This document shows positions 12,245 through 24,015 of a stretch of 64,000 nucleotides of DNA, one piece after another. Origin of the DNA: Ridgeia piscesae (lineage: Eukaryota > Annelida > Polychaeta > Sabellida > Siboglinidae); NCBI GenBank assembly GCA_025642075.2, contig JAODUO010001071.1:1-64000 (forward strand). Reading direction: 5' to 3'. Positions within the stretch are counted from its first letter, which is position 1, and every line of letters starts with the position of its first letter. Under the pieces are notes generated by a model, which saw only the letters and a program-made list of their open reading frames with translations, did no database searches and was not told the DNA's origin. The position numbers and the translations under genes were made by a program.

Positions 12245-13440
12245 TTGCCAATGCATTCTCATTGATTGCTAACATATATAAAGTGAAGGGAATTTAGGGT
12301 TGGATGGTCATAACTGAATGCCTGTAAGTGTGCTGTTGTCAATTAAACTTCTCTCCCACACTGTGGGGCCTGGATCTACTGCACTATGCTGGAGAGCTGA
12401 ACATGCATAGGTCCGAAGGCGTAGTGAGGTCTAATAGATAAGGCAGATCGATTACAATGTGAATAATTGCCCCTCCTCTGGATAACCGGACATCTGCATA
12501 TGACGGAAATTCATTAAGATGATTGAAGGAGTAGTTTACTCGGCCCTTCCACAGAGTGACCAGATGTCAAACAACGGTAGCAGCAATTTGGTATATCATT
12601 TTAACTGCCATAACTAAGACACACGTAACTATAAATAGCTTATAATGGCATATCAAAGGAACATTGATATCACCAATGCGTCATCACCCATAAGTAAATA
12701 AACTGATGTTAAGTCAGACTTGGGGGTAATGCTTACATGTATTACTGATTGATGCGTGTACGCTGTCGTCATTAAACTCCTCCCACGCTGTGGATTCAGA
12801 CTCGAAGATATAGCGTACGATGTAGTAATAATAAGGGCATTCGATCTGAACTGGCGAATGCACTATGTCCGAAGAGGAGATGAAAAGCCTGTTAAGTGAT
12901 GAGACTGCCCTGTTGTCTGATGTCATCCCACTGATCGCTGCCATTGCTACACTGACCACACACATGGCATGGCTGGACAGTGCAATGGACACACCAACAG
13001 CCAGCTCAGCCATGTCGCCGACCGCGAAGCCTTACCTCTGGACACGTTGGTCATGTGATATATTCCAGTGCGAGGAACCAGGATGACATTATTACCCACT
13101 TGCCACGTTGTCACAAACAAGATGCCCTGCTCTGTACGATCCAGACATTAATTTTAATAATTGAAATAGACCATTGATTTGGAGTATTTTGTGTTAGTGA
13201 CAGTTTGATATATCACTGCTGTGTGATTGTTTTTATTGCTACATAAACAACTCGCATATGTGCTATTCTATCCATAGTTTAGTTTGTGAGTGTCTCAGTT
13301 GCGGGATGAGGTGATTGTACAGCACCTGTGGGGCCTGAGTCTTCTGTTATTGATGCTGATTGCACTGTGTCGGAGGGCCGAATGACGTAGTGTGGTCAAA
13401 TAATAAAGACAGTTGATCACAAGGTGAAGCTGTGTTGTTT
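12245..13440. repeat. Three diverged copies of a dispersed element
   Basis: Copy A (about 12250-12480), copy B (about 12735-12890) and copy C (about 13200-13440) share blocks. A and B share GCTGT(T/C)GTCA, an ATTAAACT stretch and CCCAC(A/G)CTGTGG. A and C share CTGTGGGGCCTG, the GCACT(A/G)TG and GTCCGAAGG-like blocks and the GTAGTG block, and end in a similar AAGGTGAA/ATGTGAA stretch. Divergence is large, so boundaries are approximate. Confidence 0.6.
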
Positions 13441-13715
13441 TATTTATGTTTTATATCACAAGCATTCGTGTCACTGTCAAGGCATTGTTTTGGTGTCATA
13501 AAAATAGTTCCCTGATTCAGAACTGGGAAGGCGTGGGCATAGGGGATAATTGTGTTTGAAGTGGTACAACTTGTAACCAAAAATTGGAAAGCTACTGCAT
13601 GTGGCATCATATGTTTTTGAATTAAGATAAACAGTAGAGAGCATACAACTTTCAGTGTAATGTCATTACATCCAGACTTTGGGGTCTTCCTTATATCGTA
13701 CTGGGTCATGCTAGA

Positions 13716-13920
13716 TAAAGGGGGAGGTACCAATTAACAAAGAAGTCCAAACAAGATTAAAAATAACTACCATCCACTTTATTACACCCTCAAATTACAT
13801 AGATGTCCAGCCAGTTACGACACACGCAGACACACACCCTGCAAGCTCAGCTCCTGCCAACCAACTCCCTTCACTTTTCTCTCACAATCTTCTAGATCTC
13901 AGCTAGCCTGACTACACATT
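13716..13920. mobile_element. Possible retroelement end, related to 38820-39230
   Basis: GGGGAGGTACCAA is followed by a segment containing TTTATT, then a pyrimidine-rich stretch with many CCAGCC/CTGC blocks. A similar order is seen at 38820-39230. The family and exact ends are not determined. Confidence 0.3.
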
Positions 13921-14092
13921 CAAATTAACCAATGGGGGTCTTTATAATTCCCGCCCAGCATACATAAAGACAAAGACATCAACTAGGCTACTGGTAATTA
14001 TGAACATGTGGTTTGGGGGTCTTCATATTCCCACCAAGCATACTTAAAGATAACAACACTGACTAGGCTACTGCTAATTACTGACATGTAGT
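13921..14092. repeat. Repeat family R, copies 2 and 3 in tandem
   Basis: Two units of about 85 bp (13921-14008, 14009-14092) share GGGGGTCTT, a CCC(G/A)CC block, CATAC(A/T)TAAAGA and CTAGGCTACTG(G/C)TAATTA. They also match the copy at 8356-8438. Confidence 0.8.
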
Positions 14093-14337
14093 TTCTCTAC
14101 CACTACTTATCTTATCTCTGGTATAAACACTCCTTATCTCATCTTAAAAACACTCCTTATCTCATCTCTGGTATAAACACCTGTAATATAAACCACCGTT
14201 TTTTGCTGCACTGTCTGACAAGAATAACAGCCATAATGTCAGTCACACTTGAGTGAACCCTGTCACAGTCCTATAGGCAGTACATGTGGAATAAAATAAC
14301 TTATTGTTATTTAACCAGTTGTGTCTTTGTTTCAGGT

Positions 14338-16488
14338 ATGCCCACCATGATGCAGTGGACTGGTGGGACGATGTATACGCAATGTCACATGTCAGGTCAA
14401 CTTCGACCACCCCCGCCTCTTATTGACATGAGGCAGTTCAACCTGCCACAGCCGAGCAAAGACTGTATGATACCACCAGTGAGCTACATGGTACCACCTG
14501 CAAGTTGTTCAGTACCACCTATGAAATGCATGGTACCATCTGTAAACAGCACAGTACCACCAGTGAATTATTCAACAACTGCAAAGTGCATGGTACCACC
14601 TGTGAATTGCTCGGTACCACCTACAAACTGCACAGTACCACCAGTGAATTGCTCAGTACCACCTACAAACTGCACAGTACCACCAGTGAATTGCTCGGTA
14701 CCACCTACAAACTGCACGTTACAACCAATGAATTGCTCGGTACCAACTGCAAACTGCATGGTAACTCCCATGTACAGTAAAGCCACAGCTATTCCCTACA
14801 GGGCATCCAACTCGACCATGCAACATGACTACACTGGCAGATCCTACATGTGTGATTACTGGCCCAGTCCCACCTACCCGCAATGGCAGGCTCCACAAGG
14901 GGCCACGCACCCACCGTTCAGCATGGGACATGCACCAACCGACACACTGTTTGCGACATCCTACAACTCCTTCCCCCACAGTAACGGGGTCGTGGGACCG
15001 GCTCAAGAACACAGGTCTTCCATGAGGCATGCCCCGTACGCAGCAGACAAGTGCGCCCCGTCTTGGGCCATGTTTCAGCCGTACGGTGTTGGGGTGAAGA
15101 ACCCTTATCAGCTTGCGGCTGGTTGGGCACCCCAAGGGGAGTCGAGGAGACGACTGGCAGAGAAGATTTGGAGGAGGCGTGCCGAGGCACAGTCGTACCT
15201 CAATTACCTCAACACCGGCAGTCGGACATCACCACTGATTACACAGCAAATTCTGAATGACGAACTGACACTGCGGTGTCGCAACGGCAGTGTGGACCGC
15301 ACTGCAGGGTGTACAACGTCCCCATGTTATACATCAACACCCCTACCAATGATGAGTTGCACTCAGGTCAATGCTGGACCAGATGCTATGACAGTGAGCA
15401 GAATGTCTCCATCTGCGTCTCCACCCGTACCGATGAAGGCTTGTCCTCGGGTGAACGCTGGGCAAGATGTGTATTCTCATCTCTACGTAAACACTTCTCC
15501 ATCAATGCCTGTAATGACAGACATGCAACAGAAGTCGAAAAATGTATATTCTCCACGTTGTGAAACCATTTCTCCACCATCATGTGGTCAGACGACAGGC
15601 ATGCACCAGAACTTGAGAAAGAATGCATTTTCTCCACGTTGTGAAACCATTTCTCCACCATCATGTGGTCAGACGACAGGCATGCACCAGAACTTGAGAA
15701 AGAATGCATATTCTCCACTTTGTGAAAACATTTCTCCACCATTGTCTGGCCAGTGGGAAAATGTTTGGTCACCTACGAGTATGCCACCAGCGAGAGAAAT
15801 GTTGCCTATAACCAACAGAGGGCAGTTTGCTCCATTGTCCACCACCAGTGCACAACTTCCTTGTGGTACTTCATCAACCACGTCCTGTGCACAGCTTCCT
15901 CGTGGCACTTCGTCAACATCGTCCTGTGTGCCACGTTGTCGTGTCACATCTCGTGAAGTGATGGAGTTTTCCGACATGGAAACAATCGATGCGATATTCT
16001 TTCGCAGATATCCATGCAACTTGTTCAAGAAGGCACTGAAGTGTGAAGATTCCAGCCCCTCGACAGTGGCACACCTGCACACATGCAAATCTGAGTCTTC
16101 ATCCACTACACCACAACCTGCTTGTGAGCCAGTCAGCAGTTCAACCGATCTCAGTGTGTGTGCTTTGGTTCCCGTAGATGAACGTGAATGTGTAAACACT
16201 CCTGTGGACATGCGAATTGGTACTTGTGCAGACCTCAGTACTGTGATCTCCAACGAACAATGGCTTGATACCCTGACAGACCTTGGCGGAGGTAACTTGG
16301 TGGCCACAGAACAATGTGAATGTGTGTCTGTCTCTATGGACCACAGAGACAGGTCTCCAGAGCGTCTCGGTGACACTGACAGTTCTACACAGTGCCAGAC
16401 GGATGCCTCGTCTTCTCTTGACACCAGTGTGGACTCGTGTGAAGATCGACTGTACATTCATATCCCAGTAGAGGAAGACACCTGCTGA
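14338..16488 (+). CDS. Unrecognised 716-residue Pro/Cys/Ser/Thr-rich protein, last exon
   Basis: A TTTGTTTCAG acceptor ends at 14335 and the first ATG follows two bases later. A second ATG at 14347 (context CCCACCATGA) is a better initiation site. The stop TGA is at 16486-16488 and a polyadenylation signal follows. Residues about 48-145 are tandem 14-residue units of the form VPPVNCSVPPTNCT. Residues about 265-285 form a basic helix-like patch (GESRRRLAEKIWRRR). Residues about 400-461 carry two and a half copies of a 27-residue unit with SPRCETISPPSCGQ. Residues about 540-570 hold EVMEFSDMETIDAIFF and then FRRYPCNLFKKAL. The tail is acidic and Ser/Thr/Cys-rich. There is no signal peptide or membrane segment and I recognise no named domain. 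A largely disordered nuclear or cytoplasmic protein is my inference. Codon use looks like a host gene, not a transposon. Confidence 0.7.
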   Translation: MPTMMQWTGGTMYTQCHMSGQLRPPPPLIDMRQFNLPQPSKDCMIPPVSYMVPPASCSVPPMKCMVPSVNSTVPPVNYSTTAKCMVPPVNCSVPPTNCTVPPVNCSVPPTNCTVPPVNCSVPPTNCTLQPMNCSVPTANCMVTPMYSKATAIPYRASNSTMQHDYTGRSYMCDYWPSPTYPQWQAPQGATHPPFSMGHAPTDTLFATSYNSFPHSNGVVGPAQEHRSSMRHAPYAADKCAPSWAMFQPYGVGVKNPYQLAAGWAPQGESRRRLAEKIWRRRAEAQSYLNYLNTGSRTSPLITQQILNDELTLRCRNGSVDRTAGCTTSPCYTSTPLPMMSCTQVNAGPDAMTVSRMSPSASPPVPMKACPRVNAGQDVYSHLYVNTSPSMPVMTDMQQKSKNVYSPRCETISPPSCGQTTGMHQNLRKNAFSPRCETISPPSCGQTTGMHQNLRKNAYSPLCENISPPLSGQWENVWSPTSMPPAREMLPITNRGQFAPLSTTSAQLPCGTSSTTSCAQLPRGTSSTSSCVPRCRVTSREVMEFSDMETIDAIFFRRYPCNLFKKALKCEDSSPSTVAHLHTCKSESSSTTPQPACEPVSSSTDLSVCALVPVDERECVNTPVDMRIGTCADLSTVISNEQWLDTLTDLGGGNLVATEQCECVSVSMDHRDRSPERLGDTDSSTQCQTDASSSLDTSVDSCEDRLYIHIPVEEDTC
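14482..14770 (+). repeat. 42-bp coding minisatellite
   Basis: GTACCACC followed by AAC/AAT-TGC blocks repeats in frame, giving Pro-Pro and Asn-Cys every seven residues. The two half-units (VPPVNCS and VPPTNCT) alternate, and the outer units are more diverged than the central ones. Confidence 0.93.
15536..15740 (+). repeat. 81-bp coding tandem repeat
   Basis: Two full and one partial copy of a block containing TTTCTCCACGTTGTGAAACC and ACGACAGGCATGCACCAGAA lie in frame inside the long exon. Near identity suggests recent duplication. Confidence 0.93.
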
Positions 16489-16603
16489 TAGCAGATGCTT
16501 CAGGTGTTCAAGTGCACAGTATTGCAAACTGCGGGAGACTTGCAACTGTTGGACAAAATGACAGCTGTATTGTATGTATTTATACTGTCACTTCAGGCCT
16601 GGT

Positions 16604-16609
16604 AATAAA
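16604..16609 (+). terminator. Polyadenylation signal AATAAA
   Basis: It lies 115 bp downstream of the stop codon of the long exon, consistent with a short 3' UTR ending near 16625. Confidence 0.75.
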
Positions 16610-16625
16610 TGTTATTGAACTAAAA

Positions 16626-18000
16626 TGGAGCTATTTTGTCCTCTTGATGACTACTATTGGGTAGTCACGAAATTTAGGTACCTACTTTGCTTTATTTGAA
16701 GAGTATGTTAAAAAAATACAGTTATTCTTGAACAATTTCACAAAGATTAATACAAATATTCCAAGGAAATTATGCTGGCGTTTTATGCATATCGTCACTT
16801 CAACAACAAAAGTTACATTTGAGTGATTTATTACAGATTTTGTAAACCCACCAAAAATGTTAGCGACTCATGTAAACACATGCAGGTAAAAAGTAAGATA
16901 TTTATCATACAAACTTTAAACATGCATCATCTATGTGTTCTGTGGATGGGGATTGTAGCATGTTAATGGGTGTTTCTACAAAATCACTCGAGCTAATGTT
17001 TAGTTTACTTTCCCTGCCTGTTGTTAATTTTACATATATATTAACCATCACATGGAGTGGAATCAGTCAGCTGGATGTGGAAAGACACTGTTGAATGTTG
17101 ATCAGTAGAGAACACAGTCATTGTGAACATTTATGAATGGTTCTACGTGGTTCTGCTGGGAGTGGTAACTGTTCCAGTCTGTACTGACCACAACAATGCG
17201 TCAACCTGCCACCGGTCCCACTATGACAATGTCGTCATGTGTATGACTCTTCTCGTTTCAGTCTTCCAAGATAAATTATTGCAAACAAATCATCACATTG
17301 CGATATATATACTGTCTGTTGGTAAATCATAGTCACTGCCTAGTCTCTCACTGTAATCATTTCATTGGAATTTTCTCCAGTTATTCATACAAGATTATCA
17401 AAAACACAGCCAAATTGTGTGAAAACAGCAGACAATTTCAATAAAGTGTATGATTTTCACTCAATTGTCCAGAATATTGATTTTCTATCTATCACTTGTT
17501 ACTTACTGTTGACACTATCTTTAACCAGTAGACACCAGTGACATCAGTTTAAAGATAAGAGATATGTGATGACAAGAAACTCAACCAAATTGTGTAAATT
17601 TTTTAGTCAAGATGGAATGATCTACTTCTACTCAGCCAGCCCTGTGATCAGAATACATCAATAAAGTGTATGTTATTTCATAGTTGTTCAGAATATTAAT
17701 GATAATATACCGCAGCCAAACCATTTTTCGATGACTGCCGGGGTAGACTGACGCGCACGAGGGGCGGGCAAACACTGGCACTTTGACTGCAACACGAACC
17801 GATACAGAAGCTGTGTGAATTGGTGAGTTATTGGAGGTGATGCCAGGCAGATAATTTGAGCTATTGAGTTGTTTTTGCTGCACTGTTGATGCGATTTTGG
17901 AACATTTTGGTTGCTCACTGAGCGATAGTACGGTATCCTCAGGCTAGACAGTCAGCGGACCATCCAACCGTGACGGGCCAAGTTGCGTAACCCATCTGCA
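16626..18000. other. Intergenic, no gene seen
   Basis: AT-rich to about 17700, then GC-richer to 18000, where the LINE 5' region probably begins. Two similar TCAATAAAGTGTATG stretches with CAGAATATTGAT/CAGAATATTAATG blocks (near 17440 and 17660) point to an old local duplication; a related AGTAAAGTGTACG is at 25320. Confidence 0.5.
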
Positions 18001-18019
18001 GTACGTGAACTGCTGCACA

Positions 18020-18726
18020 ATGCCGAGTGGAAAGACGCGCTCTACGTCTACCAAGGCGACAGACGACATGGCTGACCTGAAAGAATCGATCGAATTCATC
18101 AGCGCGAAACTGGACGAACTCCTTCCAATCAGGAAGGAGATCAGCTGCGTACTCAAAGCCGTGGAGAAACTCGAAAGAGACAGTGCAGAAAAAGACAAAA
18201 AAATTAAGGCAATAGAATCACGCCTGGATAACATAGACCAACATAACAGACTGATTGGCGAACTATTTCAGAAAGTGGCAACCTTGGAAGCGGAGGCTGA
18301 CAAACAGGAGCAGTACACCAGGCGCCCAAACCTCCGCTTCCATGGCATTGAGGAAAAGGAAGGCGAGGACACCAATGCTATTGTGATTGCTGTGGTTCAA
18401 AAGAACCTCGGGCTGAGTCAAATCGGAGCAGACCAGCTGGAGTGCAGCCACAGAATCGGGCCGAAACGGTCATTGTTCGCTTTCGAAGCGAAGCCATCTG
18501 CGACGAAGTGTTTCGTGCACGCGTCAACTTGAAAGAACACAAAGACGGCCAGGTGTTCCTCAACGAAGACTTGACGGCCAAACGGGCTATGTTCGCGTTT
18601 AAGACACGACAGTTAAAGAGAGAAAAGAAGATAGCGGATTGCTGGACCCATGCAGGCCGCGTCCTCATCAAAACTTTAAATGGAAAAATCACAGAGATTC
18701 TCAGTGAGAAAGACTTGGTTTATTGA
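18020..18726 (+). pseudogene. LINE ORF1 protein relic (coiled coil plus RRM-like), frameshifted
   Basis: It starts ATG-CCG-AGT-GGA-AAG at 18020. An N-terminal part predicts a coiled coil (LDELLPIRKEISCVLKAVEK). It is followed by YTRRPNLRFHGIEEKEGED, a motif of ORF1 proteins of L1-like and related LINEs, in which nucleic-acid chaperone activity is known. The frame changes near 18440-18490 and the reading continues (VIVRFRSEAICDEVF ... KDGQVFLNEDLT) to a stop at 18724-18726. One frameshift makes it non-functional. Its base composition is clearly GC-richer than the ORF2-like sequence that follows. Confidence 0.75.
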
Positions 18727-19186
18727 GTTTAAATATTGCTAAAGTTTTCAATGTTTAATTAATTAATTGTTTCTTTCCAAATTATGCACCGATGTTCATA
18801 TTTTGTTTATATATCAGTTCATTACTAGCTATTGTTGTATATATATATATAATTATGTATATTGCTGTGGTTTGGTTTATTATGTTATAATGACGCTGTG
18901 CCAAGTGTAAGGCCAGCCAGTCAGCCAGTCATCTATCATTACTATATGCGTTTTTTAATACTCTTTGTTGTATTACTCACGTATCTTTTTTTCCTTTTGC
19001 CATCTCGCTTACCTACATACACAATATATATTTTATATGGGGTTACTTACACAATGTACATTCTATACCTGTTGATGAACCTTGAAGTATGGAATTCCGA
19101 AAGTTTTCTTACTGAATATGTAAATGACTGATACTAGTTAATATTAGCCTGATCCAAACAAACAAGAAATTTAATTTAACAACATT

Positions 19187-21168
19187 ATACAATGAAACCA
19201 AGCACATTGAAAATGAAATGTACAATGACCAATCACCATTCTCACTTAATACGAGTGAATGCAAATATTTTACCTCTGTTGAATTTTCTAAATATGTCAT
19301 ATCTGAAACTGTATCTTTATCAATGTTTTGCGTCAATTGCCGTAGTTTGGAAGCTCACTGGGATACTCTCCAAGAATTGCTTCTTACTATGTCGTCAAAT
19401 GGTTTAACGCTTGACTTCATTGGCCTCACTGAAATTTCAAAATTCAAGATGTCTTACATTACAAAATTAACGGCTACCATAACTTATTATTCAATACGAG
19501 ATTAGATGCAGATGATGGCCACGGGGGAGTAGGATTGTATATAAGTGAAACATTTACCTACTCTAAGCGAAAAGACTTATCGATATTTAGCCCTCATGAA
19601 TTTGAGTCAATATTTTTTGAATTACAAGCTGCAAAGCGTAAACCAATAATTGTGGGTGTAATATATCATCCAAATTCTCATCCACGTGCCGATCTTGATT
19701 TTTTTTACAAGGACAGTATTATATATTCAGGACAAAATATCAAGTGAAAATAAAATTGCCTTTCTGATGGGTGATTTTAATATAAATTTAGTAAATGTTG
19801 CAACCCACCAAAACACTAATGATTTTATAGACAATGTAATAGCACAAGGATTTATTCCTTACATAACAAAGCCAACAAGAATAACTTCTACAACAGCAAC
19901 TCTTATAGACCATTTGTATTCCAATCATACTCACACAGAGTATGACTCCGGGATTATTATTACAGATATGACGGACCACTTTGGAATATTCCATTTAATA
20001 TATGGTATACCTACTGTGCATAATATAAAATATAAACAAACACGCCAGCTGAACGAGTATAACATTTAAAAATTTATAAATCTATTAGCATAAGCAGATT
20101 ACACTTCTGTGTTATCTGCTATTGATCCAAATGAAGCATATAATAATTTTATGCAAATATATAAATCATTATTTGAAATATCATGCCCAGTCAAAACTAC
20201 CAAAATAAATAAAAAATATATTAAAAGAGAACCCTGGATAACGTCTGGCCTACTTGTTTCGTCAATAAATAAAGAAAAACTACTCCGAAGAAAGTTACAT
20301 AAACCAAATATGGAGAGAGAATGCTTATAGAGCTTATTGTAGAATATACAACAAGACAAAAAGAGCGGCAAAGACCAAATATTATGCTGAGATATTGGAA
20401 GAACGCAAATACAGCATCAAAGACACATGGACCATACTGAGGCAGGTTATCTCAAAACAAAAAGTATGTTTACATTTCCCTGAAACTTTCAGTGTAAATG
20501 GAGAAAAAGTGTCAAACTATAGCATTATTACTGAAGAATTTAATAATTTCTTTGCCAAAATAGGTAAAACAGTAAGCGAATCTGTACCTTCTCCTACAAC
20601 CTCATTTCATTCGCACTTACAGGATAGATCTTCTGTAAATTTCTTCGTGCAACCAACTGATATATACGAGATTAAAAATGTAGTAACAAATCTAAAAACA
20701 AAATGCACTGTAGGTTTTGACAGTTTATCTACAAAACTTATCCAGCAGACTATAGGAGAAATAATCATACCACTTAGGCATATTATAAATCAATCCTTTG
20801 TTACTGGTGTTGTCCCAGAAAATCTCAAGGTTGCTAAAGTAATTCCAATATATAAATCAGGAAATAAGAATGTTTTTAATAATTATAGACCAACAAGTAT
20901 TCTACCTGCACTTTCCAAAATAATGGAAAAAATCGTGTGTAATAGATTAGTAAATTATTTGGAGAAATATAATATTCTATATAAACATCAATATGGATTT
21001 CGCTCTAAACATTCCACTATACACCCAATATTGCATTTACTCAAAGACATAGCAGATGCAAATGACAAACTTTCTAAAGATATTACAATGGCTGTATTTC
21101 TTGATTTATCCAAAGCATTTGACACTATTAATCATGATTGCTATATAAATTATGTCATTATTTAACAA
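19187..21168 (+). pseudogene. LINE ORF2 relic: endonuclease and N-terminal half of reverse transcriptase
   Basis: Several frameshifted pieces follow the order of a LINE ORF2. Endonuclease parts lie at 19200-20060, including LSMFCVNCRSLEAHWDTL, GLYISETFTYSKR, GDFNINL and a C-terminal LIDHLYSN segment. Reverse-transcriptase fingers and palm lie at 20395-21140, including LKVAKVIPIYKSGNKNVFNNY, HQYGFRSKHST and VFLDLSKAFDTINHD. The last is the first catalytic-Asp motif (motif A). The reading stops where another LINE is inserted. The class is apurinic-endonuclease-bearing non-LTR retrotransposons (Jockey/CR1 group). The element is dead. Confidence 0.85.
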
Positions 21169-21169
21169 G

Positions 21170-24015
21170 ACAAGATTTAACAAGATTGCCACCTAGAGAT
21201 TCAACTCTAGATGGCAGGTGGACTAGGAAGCCATTTGGCTTATCGAGAGTCCAACCTATCTATCTAAGTATACCCCGCCCTTCTTAGGTATATGTCAATT
21301 TTATTTTTAAATATATTAACACTGCTAGCACCTACACAATCAGCTGATAATCTGTTCCATTCGTTTACTGTTCTTTGTGAAAATGAAAATTTTCTAATAT
21401 CTAGTCTACACTGCTTCTTTGCTAATGTAACTCCATGTCCTCTAGTCCTTCTCTCTTCCTTGACGTGAAAAAAATATTTCTGTCAATATTTTCATATCCA
21501 TTCAATATTTTAAACACCTCAATCTGATCTCCTCTCAATCTTCTGGTTTCTAGTGTTGTTAAGCCACATTCTTTTAGACGCATTTCATAACTAATATTCC
21601 TGAGTTTTTGTATCATTTTGGTTGCTCTCCTTTGTACTCTTTCTAGCATATCAATATCCTTCTTGCGATATGGCCTCCATGCTTGTATACAATATTCTAA
21701 GTGAGGCCTAACTATTGTTTTATACAGCGGTATTATTAGTTCTTTTTCTTTGTACACTATATTTCGCCTAATTAATCCAAGAATTTGGTTTCCCTTCGCT
21801 GCTGCAATTCCACACTGCTCTGATACCTTCATGTCAGCACTAATAGTTAACCCTAAGTCCTTTTCCTTTGAGGTAGTATTTAGTACAGTATCACCCATTG
21901 TATATTGTGCATCTTCATTCCCATGTCCTGTGTGAAGGCACTTACACTTTCCAAAATTAAACAGCATTTGCCACTTCTCAGACCATTCTATCAACTTATT
22001 AAGATCATCTTGTAAATGCTGTCTATCTGCATCACTTTTAATTTTCCTAAACACTTTTGTGTCGTCCGCAAACTTCAACACCTTGCTTGTTATGTCATCA
22101 TCCAAATCATTGATATATATTAAGAATAAAATACGTAGGTCCCAGTACTGATCCCTGCGGTACTCCACTCAAAACCGGTTTCCAGTTTGAAACCTCCCCA
22201 TCAACTACTACTCTTTGTCTTCTACCAATAAGCCATTTTTCTATCCAGTTGATCATTCCATTTCCTATGCCATGGGCCTTTAGTTTAAGTAGTAGTCTTT
22301 GGTGTGGCACTTTGTCAAAGGCTTTTTTAAAATCTAAGTAGATTATATCTACTGGTGATCCCTCATCTAGCCACTTTGTGACATCTTCCAAAAAACATAA
22401 CATATTTGTTAAGCATGACCTCGCTTTTAAAACCCATGTTGAGATGGGTTTATCAATTTATTTTTAACAAGAAAATCAACCAGGTGATCTTTAATTAGTC
22501 TTTCTAATAGTTTGCAAATCACCGATGTTAAACTCACTGGTCTATAGTTCTCTGACTTGTTTCTCGAACCTTTTTTAAATAATGGTATAATGTTTGCTTC
22601 TTTCCATTCTAATGGAACTATTCCTCCTCTAATGACAAATTGAACACTGTTGCAAGCGGTATGCTGATTTGTTCTACAATTTCCAATAGTAATTTGGGAG
22701 GAATCCCATCTACTCCAGGTGATTTATTATCCTTCATATCTCTTATTTTCATAGCTACCATTGTTGGGGTTACAATTAGTTGTCCTAAATAGTCAAACTC
22801 TCTCCCTTCGAACTTAGTCTCAAGTACTGGTAATATACTAATATCTTCCCTGGTAAACACCGAACAAAAAGTACTCATTTAGGTTTTCTGCCATTAAGAA
22901 TCCCTCTGTTATTATGTTTCCATCACTACCTTCTAGAGGACCGACCTTATCCTGAACTTTCTGTTTACTTCGAACATACGCATAAAAACTCTTGCTGTCA
23001 TGTTTTATATTAAAAGCTATTTTTTTCTCGTAGCTTCTCTTTGAATTTCTAATTTCAGCTGTAGCTTGATTAAGTGCTTCTTTATAAATGCTAGTCTTCT
23101 TCACTTCCGGTATGTCTATATGTCTTCCACATCATTTGCTTGTACTTGATTTTTCTAATGGCTTCCTTCGATAAGTGTTTCTTCTTTGACCGTTTCCCCT
23201 GTTTTTTCAAGGGGACAAATTTGTCAACGACGCAGTCAATTTCACTCTTTAAAATATTCCAGCATTCTGTTGCTGTCTTATTCTTCAGTGTGTTATTCCA
23301 GTCTATCTTTGCTAAATATTCCCTCATGTCCTTATATCTTCCCTTGTGAAAATTTTTCCTGTACCTTATTTTTCTATTCTGTTCTCCCTTTACTTTGATG
23401 ATAAAATGTATCTGGTTGTGATCACTACACCCCAGTGGCTCACATATCTTGACATTATCAACAAATTCCTTCTGTGAGCTCAATACTATGTCTAACACGT
23501 TCTCGCCCCTGGTTGCTTCTAACACATGTTGAGAAAGGAAACTATCTTGTACTAAATTTAAAAACTCTTGATCCTCTCTCCCGGTACTCTGTAGAGATGT
23601 CCACTGTATATGCCCATGGTTAAAATCCCCCATAATAATACAGTCCCGTTTACTCACTTCTTTGATAGCGTTATGTATTTTTCATTCTCTTCCATGCTTA
23701 TGTTTGGACTCCGATACACTAACCCAACAGTTAATGTTGACTTTCCTGTAACTATGTTACACCAGACAGCATCTTCACATTCTGCTTCTTTTACTAATTT
23801 TATTTCATAAGCTTGGATGGATTCTTTAATATATAAAATAACTCCGCCTCCCCTTCTTCCTAATCTATCTTTCCTAAACATTACATACCCTGTCATTCCT
23901 AATTCAGCATCTGATATATCAGGTGTGGCCCAAGATTCAGTTATACCTATTATGTGAGGGTCAATATCTTCTACCATAATGTTTAGTTCATTTCTTTTGT
24001 TTACTATGCTCCTTG
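21170..24015 (-). mobile_element. CR1-like LINE inserted in the plus-strand LINE, nearly complete ORF2
   Basis: Minus-strand reading from 23977 gives an endonuclease: IIGITESWATPDISDAELG, GGGVILYIKESI, GDFNHGHIQW and CSDHNQIHF. A linker follows (SKRSYEKKIAFNIKHDSKSF), then reverse transcriptase: NKSPGVDGIPPKLL, IYLDFKKAFDKVPHQ, GVPQGSVLGP, KFADDTKVF (catalytic FADD box), LGLTISADMKVSEQCG and YCIQAWRPYRKKDID. The C-terminal tail and a 3' end with TCTTGTTAAA repeats reach about 21170. Four or more frame breaks separate the pieces, so it is inactive, but less decayed than its host LINE. The 5' part (any ORF1) is missing, as is usual for 5'-truncated LINEs. Confidence 0.88.

Larger units (their letters stand above)
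6513..14335 (+). other. Inferred long intron; repeat-rich, no supported exon
   Basis: The stretch between the 6512 donor and the 14335 acceptor holds dispersed repeats, the 14-bp motif cluster, one degenerate coding relic and old transposon pieces, listed separately. The parts 6520-8350 and 10710-12240 show nothing further that I can support. A short open frame at 12865-13086 lacks splice signals. Confidence 0.4.

Noticed and set aside
12714..13177. Overlapping open frames on both strands around 12865-13086
   Set aside because: They lie in a diverged repeat copy, lack splice signals and match no domain I know.
14719..16545. Several antisense and shifted open frames inside the long exon
   Set aside because: They overlap the 716-codon frame and are explained by its GC-richer, repeat-bearing sequence.
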